A DNA stretch of 26,639 nt from Scatavimonas merdigallinarum (GCA_018713055.1 DVFW01000050.1:1-26639); one strand, 5' to 3'; counted from the stretch's first letter, positions 15,209 through 24,694 are shown. Notes: generated by a model not told the origin, from the letters alone. Translations and numbers: made by a program.

Positions 15209-16969
15209 GTGTTTAAAAAAGTATTGGAATACGCAGGTGAATATCGGAAAACCACCTACGCTTCCATGATGGTTATGCTCATTGGCATCGTCATGAACGT
15301 GCTGCCCTTTCTCTTTATCTATCAGCTAATAGAACCGCTGCTTTTACACAAAACCGTGGAGTTCTGGTATATTTTCTGGCGTGTGTTGGCGATTGGGGGT
15401 TGCGGAGTGTTATATGCCTTGCTCTATGTCAAAGGCCTTGCTCTCTCCCACCGTGCGGCCTATAAGACTCTTAAAAATTTGCGTTCGTTCCTTCAGAAGA
15501 AGTTGGAGCGTCAGCCCTTGGGAAGCATTCAGGAAAAAGGGGTGGGAACCCTCAAAAAGATGTTTATAGACGACATCGACTCCATTGAGCTGCTGTTGGC
15601 CCACGCCTTGCCGGAAGGACTTTCAAACGTAGCAGTGCCCCTGATCGTCTTTACAGCTATGTTTTTTGTAGACTGGAAATTGGCGCTTTTATCGCTTTGT
15701 GCTCTGCCTTTGGGACTCATCGCCATGGGAGCCATGTATAAAGCCGGCACCAGTAAAATGGGAGCCTACTATGCTTCCGCCCAGAAGATGAACAACACCA
15801 TCGTGGAATACATTAACGGCATGGAAGTGGTCAAGGTGTTCAACCGGGACGGCGAGAGCTACAAACGGTTTGAACAGAACGTGCGGGGCTATCGGGATTT
15901 TACGCTGGCTTGGTACAAAGTTTGTTGGCCCTGGATGGCCCTATATAACAGTATCCTTCCCTGTGTTGCTCTTTTTACCCTTCCTATCGGCGCCTACTTG
16001 GTGCTCTCCGGCTCCTCCACACTGCCGGACCTGGCGCTGGTACTGTGCATGTCCTTCGGTGCGGGGGCTCCGCTTTTACGGGCGTTGAGCTTTATGTCCA
16101 CATTGCCGCAGATCAACTACAAAATCACCGCTTTGGAGCAGTTAATGAATGCCCCGGCTTTAAAACAGGGTCCTACATCATTTACAGGGAGTAATCACAG
16201 CATTGCTTTTGAAAACGTCCGCTTCGCTTATCAAGAAGATGAGGTCCTGCATGGCATTTCCCTCACAGTGCCAGAGGGTAGTCTTACCGCTTTGGTTGGA
16301 GAATCTGGTTCCGGAAAATCCACGCTGGCAAAACTCCTGGTCCACTACTACGACGTAACCGATGGCAGCATTACAGTGGGTGGTCAGGACCTGCGGAATA
16401 TGAGCGTGGAGTCTTTAAACGACCAGATTTCCTATGTATCTCAAGAACAGTTTCTTTTTAACATGAGTCTACTGGAGAATATCCGTCTGGGAAAACCTGA
16501 TGCAACCGATGAAGAAGTATTATCTGCGGCGAAAAAAGCCCAATGCGGAGGATTTCTTAACCGACTTCCCCAAGGCATCCACACCATGGCCGGAGACGGC
16601 GGAAAACAACTTTCCGGCGGGGAACGCCAACGTATTTCTCTTGCCCGTGCTATTTTAAAAAATGCTCCGATTGTGGTTTTGGATGAGGCGACCGCTTTCA
16701 TGGACCCAGAAAATGAGGAAAAAATGAACGCAGCTATCTCCGAAATCATCAAAGGGAAAACAGTAATTGTCATTGCCCACCGGCTCCATTCCATCGTCAA
16801 TGCTGACCAGATCTGTGTACTGGACAAAGGTAAGGTTGCAGGAATTGGCAAACATGAAGAACTGCTTTCAAGATGCCCCGAATATGCAAAACTCTGGCAG
16901 GCAGCAGAAGGCAGTGTAGTCTGGAGTGTCACGGCAAGCAACACTATGAAAGGAGAAAACAGCAAATGA
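15209..16969 (+). CDS. ABC transporter half-protein (TMD-NBD), module 1 first subunit
   Basis: 586 residues with an N-terminal type-IV exporter-fold membrane domain (several hydrophobic segments within residues 1-320) fused to a nucleotide-binding domain. Walker A GESGSGKST is at about 364, the Q-loop YVSQEQ follows, then signature LSGGERQR at about 468, Walker B VVLDEATAF and H-loop IAHRL. All ATPase motifs are intact. The GTG start at 15209 has AAGGAGG 7 nt upstream. The downstream subunit overlaps it by 4 nt (ATGA), so the two probably form a heterodimer. The ATAFxDPENE segment after Walker B matches the first subunit of module 2. The substrate is unknown; drug export, or metal-chelate transport like YbtPQ/IrtAB, are both possible. 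Confidence 0.93.
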   Translation: MFKKVLEYAGEYRKTTYASMMVMLIGIVMNVLPFLFIYQLIEPLLLHKTVEFWYIFWRVLAIGGCGVLYALLYVKGLALSHRAAYKTLKNLRSFLQKKLERQPLGSIQEKGVGTLKKMFIDDIDSIELLLAHALPEGLSNVAVPLIVFTAMFFVDWKLALLSLCALPLGLIAMGAMYKAGTSKMGAYYASAQKMNNTIVEYINGMEVVKVFNRDGESYKRFEQNVRGYRDFTLAWYKVCWPWMALYNSILPCVALFTLPIGAYLVLSGSSTLPDLALVLCMSFGAGAPLLRALSFMSTLPQINYKITALEQLMNAPALKQGPTSFTGSNHSIAFENVRFAYQEDEVLHGISLTVPEGSLTALVGESGSGKSTLAKLLVHYYDVTDGSITVGGQDLRNMSVESLNDQISYVSQEQFLFNMSLLENIRLGKPDATDEEVLSAAKKAQCGGFLNRLPQGIHTMAGDGGKQLSGGERQRISLARAILKNAPIVVLDEATAFMDPENEEKMNAAISEIIKGKTVIVIAHRLHSIVNADQICVLDKGKVAGIGKHEELLSRCPEYAKLWQAAEGSVVWSVTASNTMKGENSK

Positions 16970-18708
16970 TTAAACTGATGAAACGGATTCTAGCCGTATC
17001 TGGAAAATATAAAGGGCGGATTCAGTTGGCTTTTGTATTCTCCTTTTTGAAATCTTTGCTGGCCAGGGCTCCCATTATATTGGCGTTCCTGGCACTGGCC
17101 GGATTTTATGAAGGGAGTATCACAGCAGAAAACTGTTTATGGTATGGGATTGCCATGATTGTCTGTGTTCTATTACAGGTTTTGTTCCATCATATCGCCG
17201 ACCGGCTTCAATCAGCTGCAGGATTTATGGTGTTCTCCGATATGCGTATGGAATTAGGTGCCCACCTGCGCCGGATGCCCATGGGCTACTTCACCGAAGG
17301 AAACATTGGAAAAATCAGTTCCGTACTTTCTTCTGATATGGTGTTTATTGAAGAAAATTGTATGACAGCGTTAGCAGATATGATGAGTTATTTATTTGCT
17401 GAGGCCATCATGGTCATCTTTTTGCTGTTTTTTAACGTTTGGATTGGTCTTGCCGCTATCGTTATTATTGGCTTTGTTCTGCTCATCGCTAAGGGGATGA
17501 AAAAGGAAGCTCTCAAAGATTCTAAAACCCGGCAGGAGCAAAACGAAAATCTGACAGAGGCAGTATTAGACTTCGTGGAAGGTATTGGTATCATTAAAAC
17601 ATATAATCTTCTTGGAGAAAGGTCTAAGGAGCTAACAGAAAATTTTGAGAAAAGCTGTGAAACCAACATCCAGTTTGAGGAAAACCACTCTCCCTATCAG
17701 CTGTGGCTGAACATCGTATATGGGCTGGGGATCGCTGCCGTTGTAGCTCTGTCTTTTTTCCTGAACAGTCAGACGATGCTGAACGTTACTTTTCTGGTAG
17801 GTATCATGCTTTTTGTGTCGGATTTATTTGGTCCTGTCAAAGCTCTGTATACCCAGGCCACTCGGCTTACCGTCATGAACAGCTGCATGAACCGAATTGA
17901 GGAAATCTTCAACGAAAAAGAACTTCCAGACAATGGAAAATTCTCTATTCCAAAACACAGCGACATGCCAGAAGTGGAATTCAAAAATGTCCGATTTGCT
18001 TATAGAGATAAAGAAGTACTTCACGATATTTCTTTCGCACTTCCAAAGCATACCATGATGGCGCTGGTAGGCCCCTCCGGCGGCGGAAAATCTACTGTGG
18101 CAAATCTGCTTGCCCGGTTTTGGGATATAAGTTCCGGCCAGGTATTGATGCGTGGTAAAGACGTAAGAAAAGTACGTCTTTGCGATCTCATGGATCACAT
18201 CTCTATGGTATTCCAGCGGGTTTATCTGTTTCAGGATACCATCTACAACAATATCGCTATGGGACGCCCTGACGCCACTCGGGAAGAAGTGATGAAAGCT
18301 GCAAAAAAGGCTCGATGCTATGATTTCATCATGGCTTTGCCGAATGGATTTGATACCATTATTGGCGAAGGGGGTGAAACTCTTTCCGGCGGGGAAAAAC
18401 AACGTATTTCTATTGCACGGTGTATTCTCAAGAATGCACCCATCGTGATTCTGGACGAAGCTACAGCCAGTGTGGATGCTGATAATGAAAGCTATATCCA
18501 GCAGGCCATCAGTGAGCTATGCCGGGGCAAGACCCTATTGGTGATTGCCCACAGACTAAACACTATCCAAAACGCTGATCAGATTCTGGTGATAGCTGAT
18601 GGAAAAATTGTTCAGAGAGGTTCCCATGAAGAATTAATGGCCGTCGGCGGGTTGTATAAAGACTTTATTACTGTGCGAAGACAAAGCCGGGGCTGGAGCC
18701 AGCGGTAA
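16966..18708 (+). CDS. ABC transporter half-protein (TMD-NBD), module 1 second subunit
   Basis: 580 residues; membrane domain followed by an ATPase domain with Walker A GPSGGGKST (about 369), signature LSGGEKQR, Walker B IVILDEATASVD and IAHRL. A longer frame begins at 16873 inside the previous gene, but the ATG at 16966 overlaps the upstream stop by 4 nt and has AGGAG about 10 nt upstream, so it is the likely start. Its ATASxDxxNE segment pairs it with the second subunit of module 2 rather than with its own neighbour, supporting an ancient duplication of the whole pair. A convergent terminator follows. Confidence 0.93.
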   Translation: MIKLMKRILAVSGKYKGRIQLAFVFSFLKSLLARAPIILAFLALAGFYEGSITAENCLWYGIAMIVCVLLQVLFHHIADRLQSAAGFMVFSDMRMELGAHLRRMPMGYFTEGNIGKISSVLSSDMVFIEENCMTALADMMSYLFAEAIMVIFLLFFNVWIGLAAIVIIGFVLLIAKGMKKEALKDSKTRQEQNENLTEAVLDFVEGIGIIKTYNLLGERSKELTENFEKSCETNIQFEENHSPYQLWLNIVYGLGIAAVVALSFFLNSQTMLNVTFLVGIMLFVSDLFGPVKALYTQATRLTVMNSCMNRIEEIFNEKELPDNGKFSIPKHSDMPEVEFKNVRFAYRDKEVLHDISFALPKHTMMALVGPSGGGKSTVANLLARFWDISSGQVLMRGKDVRKVRLCDLMDHISMVFQRVYLFQDTIYNNIAMGRPDATREEVMKAAKKARCYDFIMALPNGFDTIIGEGGETLSGGEKQRISIARCILKNAPIVILDEATASVDADNESYIQQAISELCRGKTLLVIAHRLNTIQNADQILVIADGKIVQRGSHEELMAVGGLYKDFITVRRQSRGWSQR

Positions 18709-18735
18709 AAGCAAATTCCTGTAAAACGGCTAAAG

Positions 18736-18778
18736 TAAAAGCCGGGATTTATTGCTTAGCAGTGAAATCCCGGCTTTA
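18736..18778. terminator. Convergent terminator between the two ABC modules
   Basis: AAGCCGGGATTT (18739-18750) pairs perfectly over 12 bp with AAATCCCGGCTT (18765-18776) around a 14-nt loop. Short A/T runs flank both sides, so it may stop transcripts from both directions between the tail-to-tail ABC genes, although neither T-tract is strong. Confidence 0.7.
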
Positions 18779-18854
18779 GTTATGTTCAGAATTTTATGTG
18801 TTTCTTCCTATGCACCCTTCTGGACAGCAAGCATCTTCTCTTATTGGTATGCAT

Positions 18855-20597
18855 TTATTCCAGGCTCCACTGGGCGCTTTGCCGCTGAAGCTCTACCATG
18901 CGGCGATAGAGCCCGCCTTTCGCCATCAACTCCGCCGGAGAGCCTTCTTCCGCTACCTTGCCATCTGCCAGAACGACAATTTTGTCTGCTGCTTCCACGG
19001 TGCGCATCCGGTGAGCGATGACTAATACGGTCTTGCCTGTCAGCAGACGCGAGAGCGCTCCCTGCACCTTGGTTTCATTTTCCACGTCCAGGCTCGCAGT
19101 CGCTTCATCAAGCAATACAATGGGGGCATCCTTCAAGAGCGCCCGGGCAATGGAGATCCGTTGCCGTTCCCCGCCGGAAAGCTTTGCGCCGTTCTCCCCG
19201 ATGGAAGTGTCATAGCCTTTGGGCAGCTTGCAGACGAATTCGTCGCAGTTGGCGGCTTTGGCTGCTGCGAGAACTTCCTCGTCCGTGGCGCCGTGCTTGC
19301 CAAGACGGATGTTTTCCATCACCGTGTCGTCAAAGAGCACCACGTCCTGAAAAACCATAGAGTAATCCGTCAGCAACACCTCTGGGTCCACGGTAGAGAT
19401 ATCCACGCCGCCCACCTTAACGGCGCCTCTGGTGACGTCCCACAGCCTTGCGGCCAGACGGGCGCAGGTACTCTTGCCCGAGCCGGAAGGCCCTACCAAC
19501 GCCGTGATTTCGCCTTCTTTGGCGGTAAAGCTTACATCACGCAGGACATCCTTTTTATCATAAGCAAAGCCAACATGGTCGAATACAATATCGTGTCCTT
19601 TCGGATTAAAAGTTTCTATACCCTCTGCGGTAGGCGTATCGTGAATTTCCATCATACGGTCAGCCGACACCTGAGAAACAAACATTTCGGCAATGAGGGC
19701 AAGACTCTGGTCAAACGGGGCATAGACCCGAGTGATGACCAGCAGGAACAAAAACAGTAGCATGAAGTCGATCCGGCCAGAGAGAATCAAACTGGCCCCC
19801 ACAAGAATAGTGGTCGCCACACCTAGACGCATGATGACACTGGCGGCGTTGACAAAGATGCCGGTACCCAACTCGCCGCGGATCATGATCTTTTCGTGCT
19901 CGTCGATTTTCCGGTTCAGCTCCTCCAGATACAGCTCCTCCTGATTGGTAGCGCGGATTTCCCGGACATTCTCTAACGCTTCCTGGATACCGTCTGAGAC
20001 AACGACAGCCGCTTTTTTGGTCCGTTCGGCGCTGCGGCTGGTAATTTTGCGACTACCAAATAAAAGCCCAAAGGCCATCGGCACGCCCCACAGGCAGGCA
20101 ATGGCCAGCCGCCAGTCATACACAAGTAAGCAAACAGCGATAAGTGCCGTAGAGATGTAGGAGCCGTACAGATATCCCAGCACATGGGACCAGACATGCT
20201 CCATGCGGTTGACGTCCCCCATCAGAGTTTCGGTCAGGTCGGTTAAATCCCGCTTACCAAAATAACCCAGAGGCAGCTTACGCAGCCGCTCCGCCAAGCT
20301 GAGGCGAGTGGTTTTGACTTCGTTGTATACAAGTCCATAGGTAGCCCTGTATTGCTGCAGGTGGGTTATAAGAGACAAAACGACAAATAAAACGACCAGG
20401 CCGATTAGCAGCACTGCGCCAGGCAGCGGCGCTCCGTCGGTCAAGGTGTTCATAAAATCAAGCATCAATAAGTATAGGATACCCATGCCGCCCATCACAA
20501 CCAGGTTGACGATAACCGTCCAGAACGTGCCTTTTTGGATATTGCGAATCCCCTGGTCGGTTAGGGCGTATTTCCGTTGGAATTTTCTGCTGAACAT
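18855..20597 (-). CDS. ABC transporter half-protein (TMD-NBD), module 2 second subunit
   Basis: 580 residues; N-terminal membrane domain with hydrophobic helices (for example VIVNLVVMGGMGILYLLML and VLLIGLVVLFVVLSL), then an ATPase domain with Walker A GPSGSGKST, Q-loop MVFQD, signature LSGGERQR, Walker B IVLLDEATASLD and IAHRM. All catalytic motifs are intact. The ATG at 20597 follows the stop of the upstream subunit with no gap, and its AAAAGGAGG ribosome binding site lies inside the end of that gene, so translation is coupled. The gene looks clearly richer in G+C than module 1, so the modules did not arise by recent local duplication. Confidence 0.93.
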   Translation of the reverse strand: MFSRKFQRKYALTDQGIRNIQKGTFWTVIVNLVVMGGMGILYLLMLDFMNTLTDGAPLPGAVLLIGLVVLFVVLSLITHLQQYRATYGLVYNEVKTTRLSLAERLRKLPLGYFGKRDLTDLTETLMGDVNRMEHVWSHVLGYLYGSYISTALIAVCLLVYDWRLAIACLWGVPMAFGLLFGSRKITSRSAERTKKAAVVVSDGIQEALENVREIRATNQEELYLEELNRKIDEHEKIMIRGELGTGIFVNAASVIMRLGVATTILVGASLILSGRIDFMLLFLFLLVITRVYAPFDQSLALIAEMFVSQVSADRMMEIHDTPTAEGIETFNPKGHDIVFDHVGFAYDKKDVLRDVSFTAKEGEITALVGPSGSGKSTCARLAARLWDVTRGAVKVGGVDISTVDPEVLLTDYSMVFQDVVLFDDTVMENIRLGKHGATDEEVLAAAKAANCDEFVCKLPKGYDTSIGENGAKLSGGERQRISIARALLKDAPIVLLDEATASLDVENETKVQGALSRLLTGKTVLVIAHRMRTVEAADKIVVLADGKVAEEGSPAELMAKGGLYRRMVELQRQSAQWSLE

Positions 20598-22400
20598 TTA
20601 CTCCGCCTCCTTTTCGCTGGTGATCTTCCACCGGACAGCCCGGTTATAGTCGGCCCACATTTGGGCATACAACCCGCCTGCGGCAGTAAGCCCCGCATGG
20701 GTACCCTGCTCAGCGATACGGCCTTCGTCCAAGACAATGATCTTATCCGCGCCCACCACGGTGGAGAGGCGGTGCGCAATCATGATAACGGTGCGGCCGC
20801 GGATTAATGTGGCGAAGGCTTTCTGGATGAGTACTTCATTCTCTGGATCAGCGAAGGCCGTGGCTTCATCTAGCACTACAATGGGAGCGTCCTTCAAAAT
20901 AGCCCGTGCCAGGGCGATACGCTGCTGCTCGCCGCCGGAAAGATAAGTTCCCTCGGAACCAATTTGGGTATCAATACCATTTGGTAACTTTTTCAGAATA
21001 TCGCCGCACTGAGCAACCTTGAGCGCCGCTTGTACCTGTTCCCGTGTGGCGTTCGGCCGGGCGGCTCGCACATTTTCCAGAATGGATGCCTTGAACAGGC
21101 GGTTGTTCTGGAATACGAAGGCCACCTGATCCATCAGTTCATGGGGAGCAATTTGAGACACATCCACTCCCCCGACTTCCACAGTACCCGAAGTCGCGTC
21201 CCAAAAACGGGGAATCAGGCTTGCTGCTGTGCTCTTGCCGCCGCCGGACGGTCCTACCAGCGCCACCGTCTGCCCTGGCTCCGCCGTGAAGGAAACATGG
21301 GAGAGTGCGGGGGTTTCTGCACCGTCATAGGTAAAACTTACATCCTTAAATTCCACTTTGTTGCCCTGGGGTTTCTGCGGATGAACAGGTGCCTTCAACG
21401 TAGGAGCCCCCATTACCTGATTGATGCGGCCTAGGGCAGTGCCGGCCAGCATCACACCGGATGCAGCGAACATAATTCTGGCCAGTGCCGTGGAAATGAT
21501 AGCCGAAAACACTGCATAGAAGGCAAAGTTGGTGATAAAACCGGCAAAATCGCCACCAGCCAAGGCACCGGGCGCCAGAAACAATGCTACCGGCACTAGG
21601 AAGACAAAGGCACCTTCGGTAAAGGTCAGGTTGACAGACTGGGGAACACGGCACACTTTGTCCTGATAATATTCAGATTTGTTGCTGTAATCCTCGATGG
21701 CCTGCTGGAACGCCTTAAAAGAATACACCGTCTGCTGAAAGACCTTCACCACGGGAATGCCCCGGACATACTCGGTGCCCGCCTTGGTCATCCGGTCCTG
21801 GGCCGCCTGGTATTCCGCTATCAGCTTGGCGTTTTTGCCACCCATCATGGAAAACATGGCGATGACCGAAATTACTGCCGCCAACAGGCAGGCGGCTCCC
21901 ATTCGCCAGTCAAAGACGAACATCAGCACCAGCATGGCTATAAACAGGACAACCGTGCCGACGATATCCGCCAGGTTATGAGCCAGCAGCGTCTCGGTAT
22001 CGGCAGCCGCTGCGTCCAGCCGGCCGCGGATAAGCCCTGAAGCATTGGAATCAAAGAACCCCAGCGGGGCTTTCATCACATGGGCGACACCTTGCTTGCG
22101 GATGTTGGACGCCGTACGGAACGCTGCCAGATGGGTACACATCAGACCGGCAAAGTATATCACAATACCGCCGACTGCAAAGGCAAACGCCAGCCAGCCG
22201 TACTGGGTGACACTTTGCGCCTGCGTCCAGTTTGGCGCTACGGTAATTAAATCCCGGGCTGCCAGCCAGATGCAGATGTAAGGTACCATGCTCAGCAGCA
22301 TGGACACCGCCGACAAGGCCAGCCCCAGAAAGGTCAAGCCCTTGTGGCCGCCTGCGTAACCCAGCAAAGCCACCAGGTCACTCTTTTTTTCTTTTTTCAT
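20598..22400 (-). CDS. ABC transporter half-protein (TMD-NBD), module 2 first subunit
   Basis: 600 residues with an exporter-fold membrane domain and an ATPase domain: Walker A GPSGGGKST, Q-loop FVFQNN, signature LSGGEQQR, Walker B IVVLDEATAF followed by ADPENE, and H-loop IAHRLSTV. The frame is open to 22520, but the ATG at 22400 (MKKEKKSDLVALLGYAGG) has AGGAGG 7 nt upstream and matches the normal start of the family. The gene is intact, but a decayed IS110 element occupies the interval between it and the promoter-operator near 24.0 kb. Its expression may therefore depend on a new promoter or on read-through. Confidence 0.92.
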   Translation of the reverse strand: MKKEKKSDLVALLGYAGGHKGLTFLGLALSAVSMLLSMVPYICIWLAARDLITVAPNWTQAQSVTQYGWLAFAFAVGGIVIYFAGLMCTHLAAFRTASNIRKQGVAHVMKAPLGFFDSNASGLIRGRLDAAAADTETLLAHNLADIVGTVVLFIAMLVLMFVFDWRMGAACLLAAVISVIAMFSMMGGKNAKLIAEYQAAQDRMTKAGTEYVRGIPVVKVFQQTVYSFKAFQQAIEDYSNKSEYYQDKVCRVPQSVNLTFTEGAFVFLVPVALFLAPGALAGGDFAGFITNFAFYAVFSAIISTALARIMFAASGVMLAGTALGRINQVMGAPTLKAPVHPQKPQGNKVEFKDVSFTYDGAETPALSHVSFTAEPGQTVALVGPSGGGKSTAASLIPRFWDATSGTVEVGGVDVSQIAPHELMDQVAFVFQNNRLFKASILENVRAARPNATREQVQAALKVAQCGDILKKLPNGIDTQIGSEGTYLSGGEQQRIALARAILKDAPIVVLDEATAFADPENEVLIQKAFATLIRGRTVIMIAHRLSTVVGADKIIVLDEGRIAEQGTHAGLTAAGGLYAQMWADYNRAVRWKITSEKEAE

Positions 22401-22691
22401 GGAACAACCTCCTATTACAATATATTTACGGGATGGGGCACGGCAGCCAGCCGTGTCTTTTTCCGTATCGTTGCCTAAGCTGTTAGAATGAGCGTGTCTT
22501 GGCCTGATGTTCACCTCCAAGGACCATTAGCGTCCGAGCATAAGTCAGTCAGCCAGCCTCTTATTCGCAGCGTTCGATTTACGCAGGTTGAGCCACTACA
22601 CCGGTGCGCCTGTGTCATCAAATAGATTGGATAGGCAATGATGAAATGGCTGGACGCCAAAAGACAAATCTACGACGAGGAGTTGCACACT
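22401..22691. other. ABC pair 2 upstream region and presumed IS110 left end
   Basis: About 290 nt without a convincing gene. Near the ABC start only AGGAGG is clear. A stem GGCACGGC (22437-22444) with GCCGTGTC (22450-22457) is followed by T5 on the plus strand and resembles a terminator or a structured RNA element. The part closer to 22640 probably belongs to the left end of the IS110-family element, where active members encode a bridge RNA. I could not place the boundary, and see no inverted repeats, as expected for this family. Confidence 0.4.
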
Positions 22692-23930
22692 ATGAACAAT
22701 GTGGCAGGGGGCGATGTTTCCAAGGGAAAGAGCGTAGCATCCGTTCTCCGCCCCTTTGGGGAAGTGGTGGCAAAGCCGTTTTCCGTCAGCCACACCGGCA
22801 GTGAACGCAAGGAACTGGCAGGCTACTTGAAAAGTCTGGACGGTGAAACGCAGGTGATTATGGAGCACACTGGGTGGTACTATGAGCCGGTAGCCTGTTT
22901 TCTCCACAAGGCGGGTCTCTTTGTCAGCGCGGTCAATCCGAAGCTCATTAAAGACTACGGGAACAACACCCTGCGCAAAGTGAAAACGGACAAGGCGGAT
23001 GCCCGGTAGATCGCCCGCTATGGGCTGACAACTGGGCGGAATTGCACCAACATACGCCTATGGACACAATTCGTACTCAACTGAAAACGCTGAACCGGCA
23101 GCAAGGTCTGTACACCAAGACCAAGACGATGATGAAGAACAACTGCATCGCTCTTTTGGAGCAGACTTATCCCGGCATCAACGCGCGGTTTGGCAGCCCT
23201 GTCCGCGAGGACGGCAGTCAGAAATGGTGTGTACGGAATATGAGCCTTGCCGCCTTTACCGAGCGTTACCACAAGTGGTGCAAGCGGAATGGCTACAATT
23301 TCAACCAAAGCAGAGCTGCTGAAATCCACACCGCAGCACAAGATTTGATTGCCATGCTCCCCAAGGACGCCCTGACCAAAACACTGGTACGGCAAGCCGA
23401 TGACGCTTTGAACGCCGTTTCCAAGCCCTTGGAGCGTCAGGACAGAAATGCGAGCCTTGGCCTCTCAACTTCCCGAATATCCGGTCGTCATGGCTATGCG
23501 CGGCGTGAGGGATTCCCCCCGGCCCCCAACTCATGGCGGAAATTAGGGATGTGACCCGGTTTACCCACAGAAACGCTATTACAGCTTTTGCGGAGGTTGA
23601 CCCTGGTGCTGACCAACCCGGCACCCATGAAGCGAAAAGCACGAGGGCTTCCAAAAGTGGGCCGCCGGAACTGCGCAAAGCGCTCTTTCTGGTCATGGGC
23701 TGTCTGTTGAAAACCATGCCACAAGATGACCCGGTGTACTGTTTCATGGACAAGAAACGAACCGAGGGTAAACCCTACCTGGTTTACATGACAGCCGGTG
23801 CCAACAAGTTCCTGCGCATCTACTATGGCCGTGTAAAAGAGTACCTGGCTTCCTTGGAAAACTCTGATTAACCACGTCCATACCCTCTCCATTTGACCGG
23901 CGCTTGCGCGGCGGCCTTTTTATCATGCTC
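22530..23930 (+). mobile_element. Decayed IS110-family insertion sequence
   Basis: The region carries a broken IS110-type transposase with short non-coding flanks. Boundaries are estimates, because IS110 elements lack terminal inverted repeats. It lies between the operator at 24004-24021 and the first ABC gene of module 2. In module 1 the equivalent operator-to-start distance is under 20 nt, so about 1.5 kb has been added here. Confidence 0.65.
22692..23871 (+). pseudogene. IS110-family transposase, multiply broken
   Basis: The N-terminal DEDD (RuvC-like) part is clear: GGDVSKGKSVASVLRPFGEVV, MEHTGWYYEPVA, NPKLIKDYGNN and KTDKADA. The C-terminal Transposase_20 part is MAMRGV...MAEIRDVTRF, ITAF.EVDPGA, KSGPPELRKALF and GANKFLRIYYGRVKEYLASLE. 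A TAG at 23007-23009 replaces a codon right after KADAR. A one-base loss near 23025 shifts the frame, and further shifts lie near 23440 and 23505. A stretch near 23220 also looks shortened against relatives. The ATG at 22692 has GAGGAG upstream. Total span matches a normal transposase of about 400 residues, but no functional protein can be made. Confidence 0.9.
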
Positions 23931-23974
23931 TTTTTCACCTCTTTCTGCGCCCGCAAATTTTCCGCAATTTCCTA

Positions 23975-24026
23975 TTGACTTTTTATTTGCAGACTTATAT
24001 ATTAGTTAGTTGCAGCTAACTGCCAA
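23975..24026 (-). promoter_or_regulatory. Orphaned promoter-operator of ABC pair 2
   Basis: The palindrome AGTTAGCTGCAACTAACT (minus-strand reading of 24021-24004) lies 45 nt after the tetR-2 stop, as its counterpart lies just after tetR-1. On the minus strand TTGGCA (24026-24021) and TAATAT (24004-23999) flank it with 16-nt spacing, so a repressor would sit between -35 and -10. On the plus strand TTGACT (23975-23980) and TATATT (23998-24003), 17 nt apart, also resemble a promoter but lead to no gene. Confidence 0.65.
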
Positions 24027-24065
24027 GCGAAAAAACAGAGGGATATTCCCCCTTACCCTATACGG

Positions 24066-24683
24066 TCATGGAGTCATCAGCTTCGTCCAACCGGCAGTAT
24101 AAAAATCCCGCAGCTGATCTACATAGCGCATTGCCCTCTCATAGGGCATATCGTGGATGACCACCTCAAAAATGCCGCTAAACATCCCGCTGGCAAGAAT
24201 ATGGCACATCTGCCGATCCAGCTCCGGTACATCCCTGTTCAGACTGCGAAGCACTTTCATATATTGCAGTGTGGATTCTACTTCAACTTCCACCATTTTG
24301 TGGATAAAGTTTTCATACTTAGTACCCTCTGCACAGCATAACAACAGCTTTACTGGTTCCCGATGCCGGCAGATATATTCCACCATCCAGTGAAGGTAAG
24401 CCCCTGATTCCACTCCCATATGCTCTGGCTTTTCATTTGCAGGCAACTCAGCAAAGGAAATCTGCGCCTCCATAAATCGCCCCATTAACGCAGCAGCATG
24501 AGGTTCTACAATAGCGGCAAACAAAGCCTCTTTACTGGAATAATATCCGTAAAAGGCACCGGTCGTTACCCCTGCTTGCTTCACGATCTGCCGCAGGGAC
24601 GCACCGAAAAAACCTTTTTCGGAAAATTCATCCAAAGCCGCCTGTTGAATTTTTTCCAATGTAGCTGATGAGTTTTCTTGCAT
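24066..24683 (-). CDS. TetR/AcrR-family regulator, module 2
   Basis: 205-residue regulator with the N-terminal helix-turn-helix SLRQIVKQAGVTTGAFYGYY and an alpha-helical ligand domain containing LLLCCAEGTKYENF. The frame extends to 24731, but the ATG at 24683 (MQENSSATLEKIQQ) has a GGAG site 6 nt upstream, while the upstream TTG lies inside the -10 region. It has its own promoter with a palindrome. It lies upstream of, and in the same direction as, ABC pair 2, and looks paralogous to the regulator at 14515-15138. It presumably controlled the ABC pair before the IS110 element entered. Confidence 0.92.
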   Translation of the reverse strand: MQENSSATLEKIQQAALDEFSEKGFFGASLRQIVKQAGVTTGAFYGYYSSKEALFAAIVEPHAAALMGRFMEAQISFAELPANEKPEHMGVESGAYLHWMVEYICRHREPVKLLLCCAEGTKYENFIHKMVEVEVESTLQYMKVLRSLNRDVPELDRQMCHILASGMFSGIFEVVIHDMPYERAMRYVDQLRDFYTAGWTKLMTP

Positions 24684-24694
24684 AATCGTCTCCA

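Noticed and set aside
17824..18402. 192-codon minus-strand frame
   Set aside because: Antisense to the ATPase domain of the module 1 second subunit, whose motifs are all intact.
23042..23554. Middle part of the IS110 transposase as a separate gene
   Set aside because: It continues the upstream transposase in another frame after a point deletion; it is part of one broken gene.
23301..23892. Minus-strand frames of 150 and 132 codons
   Set aside because: Antisense to the transposase remnant, without start signals or recognizable domains.
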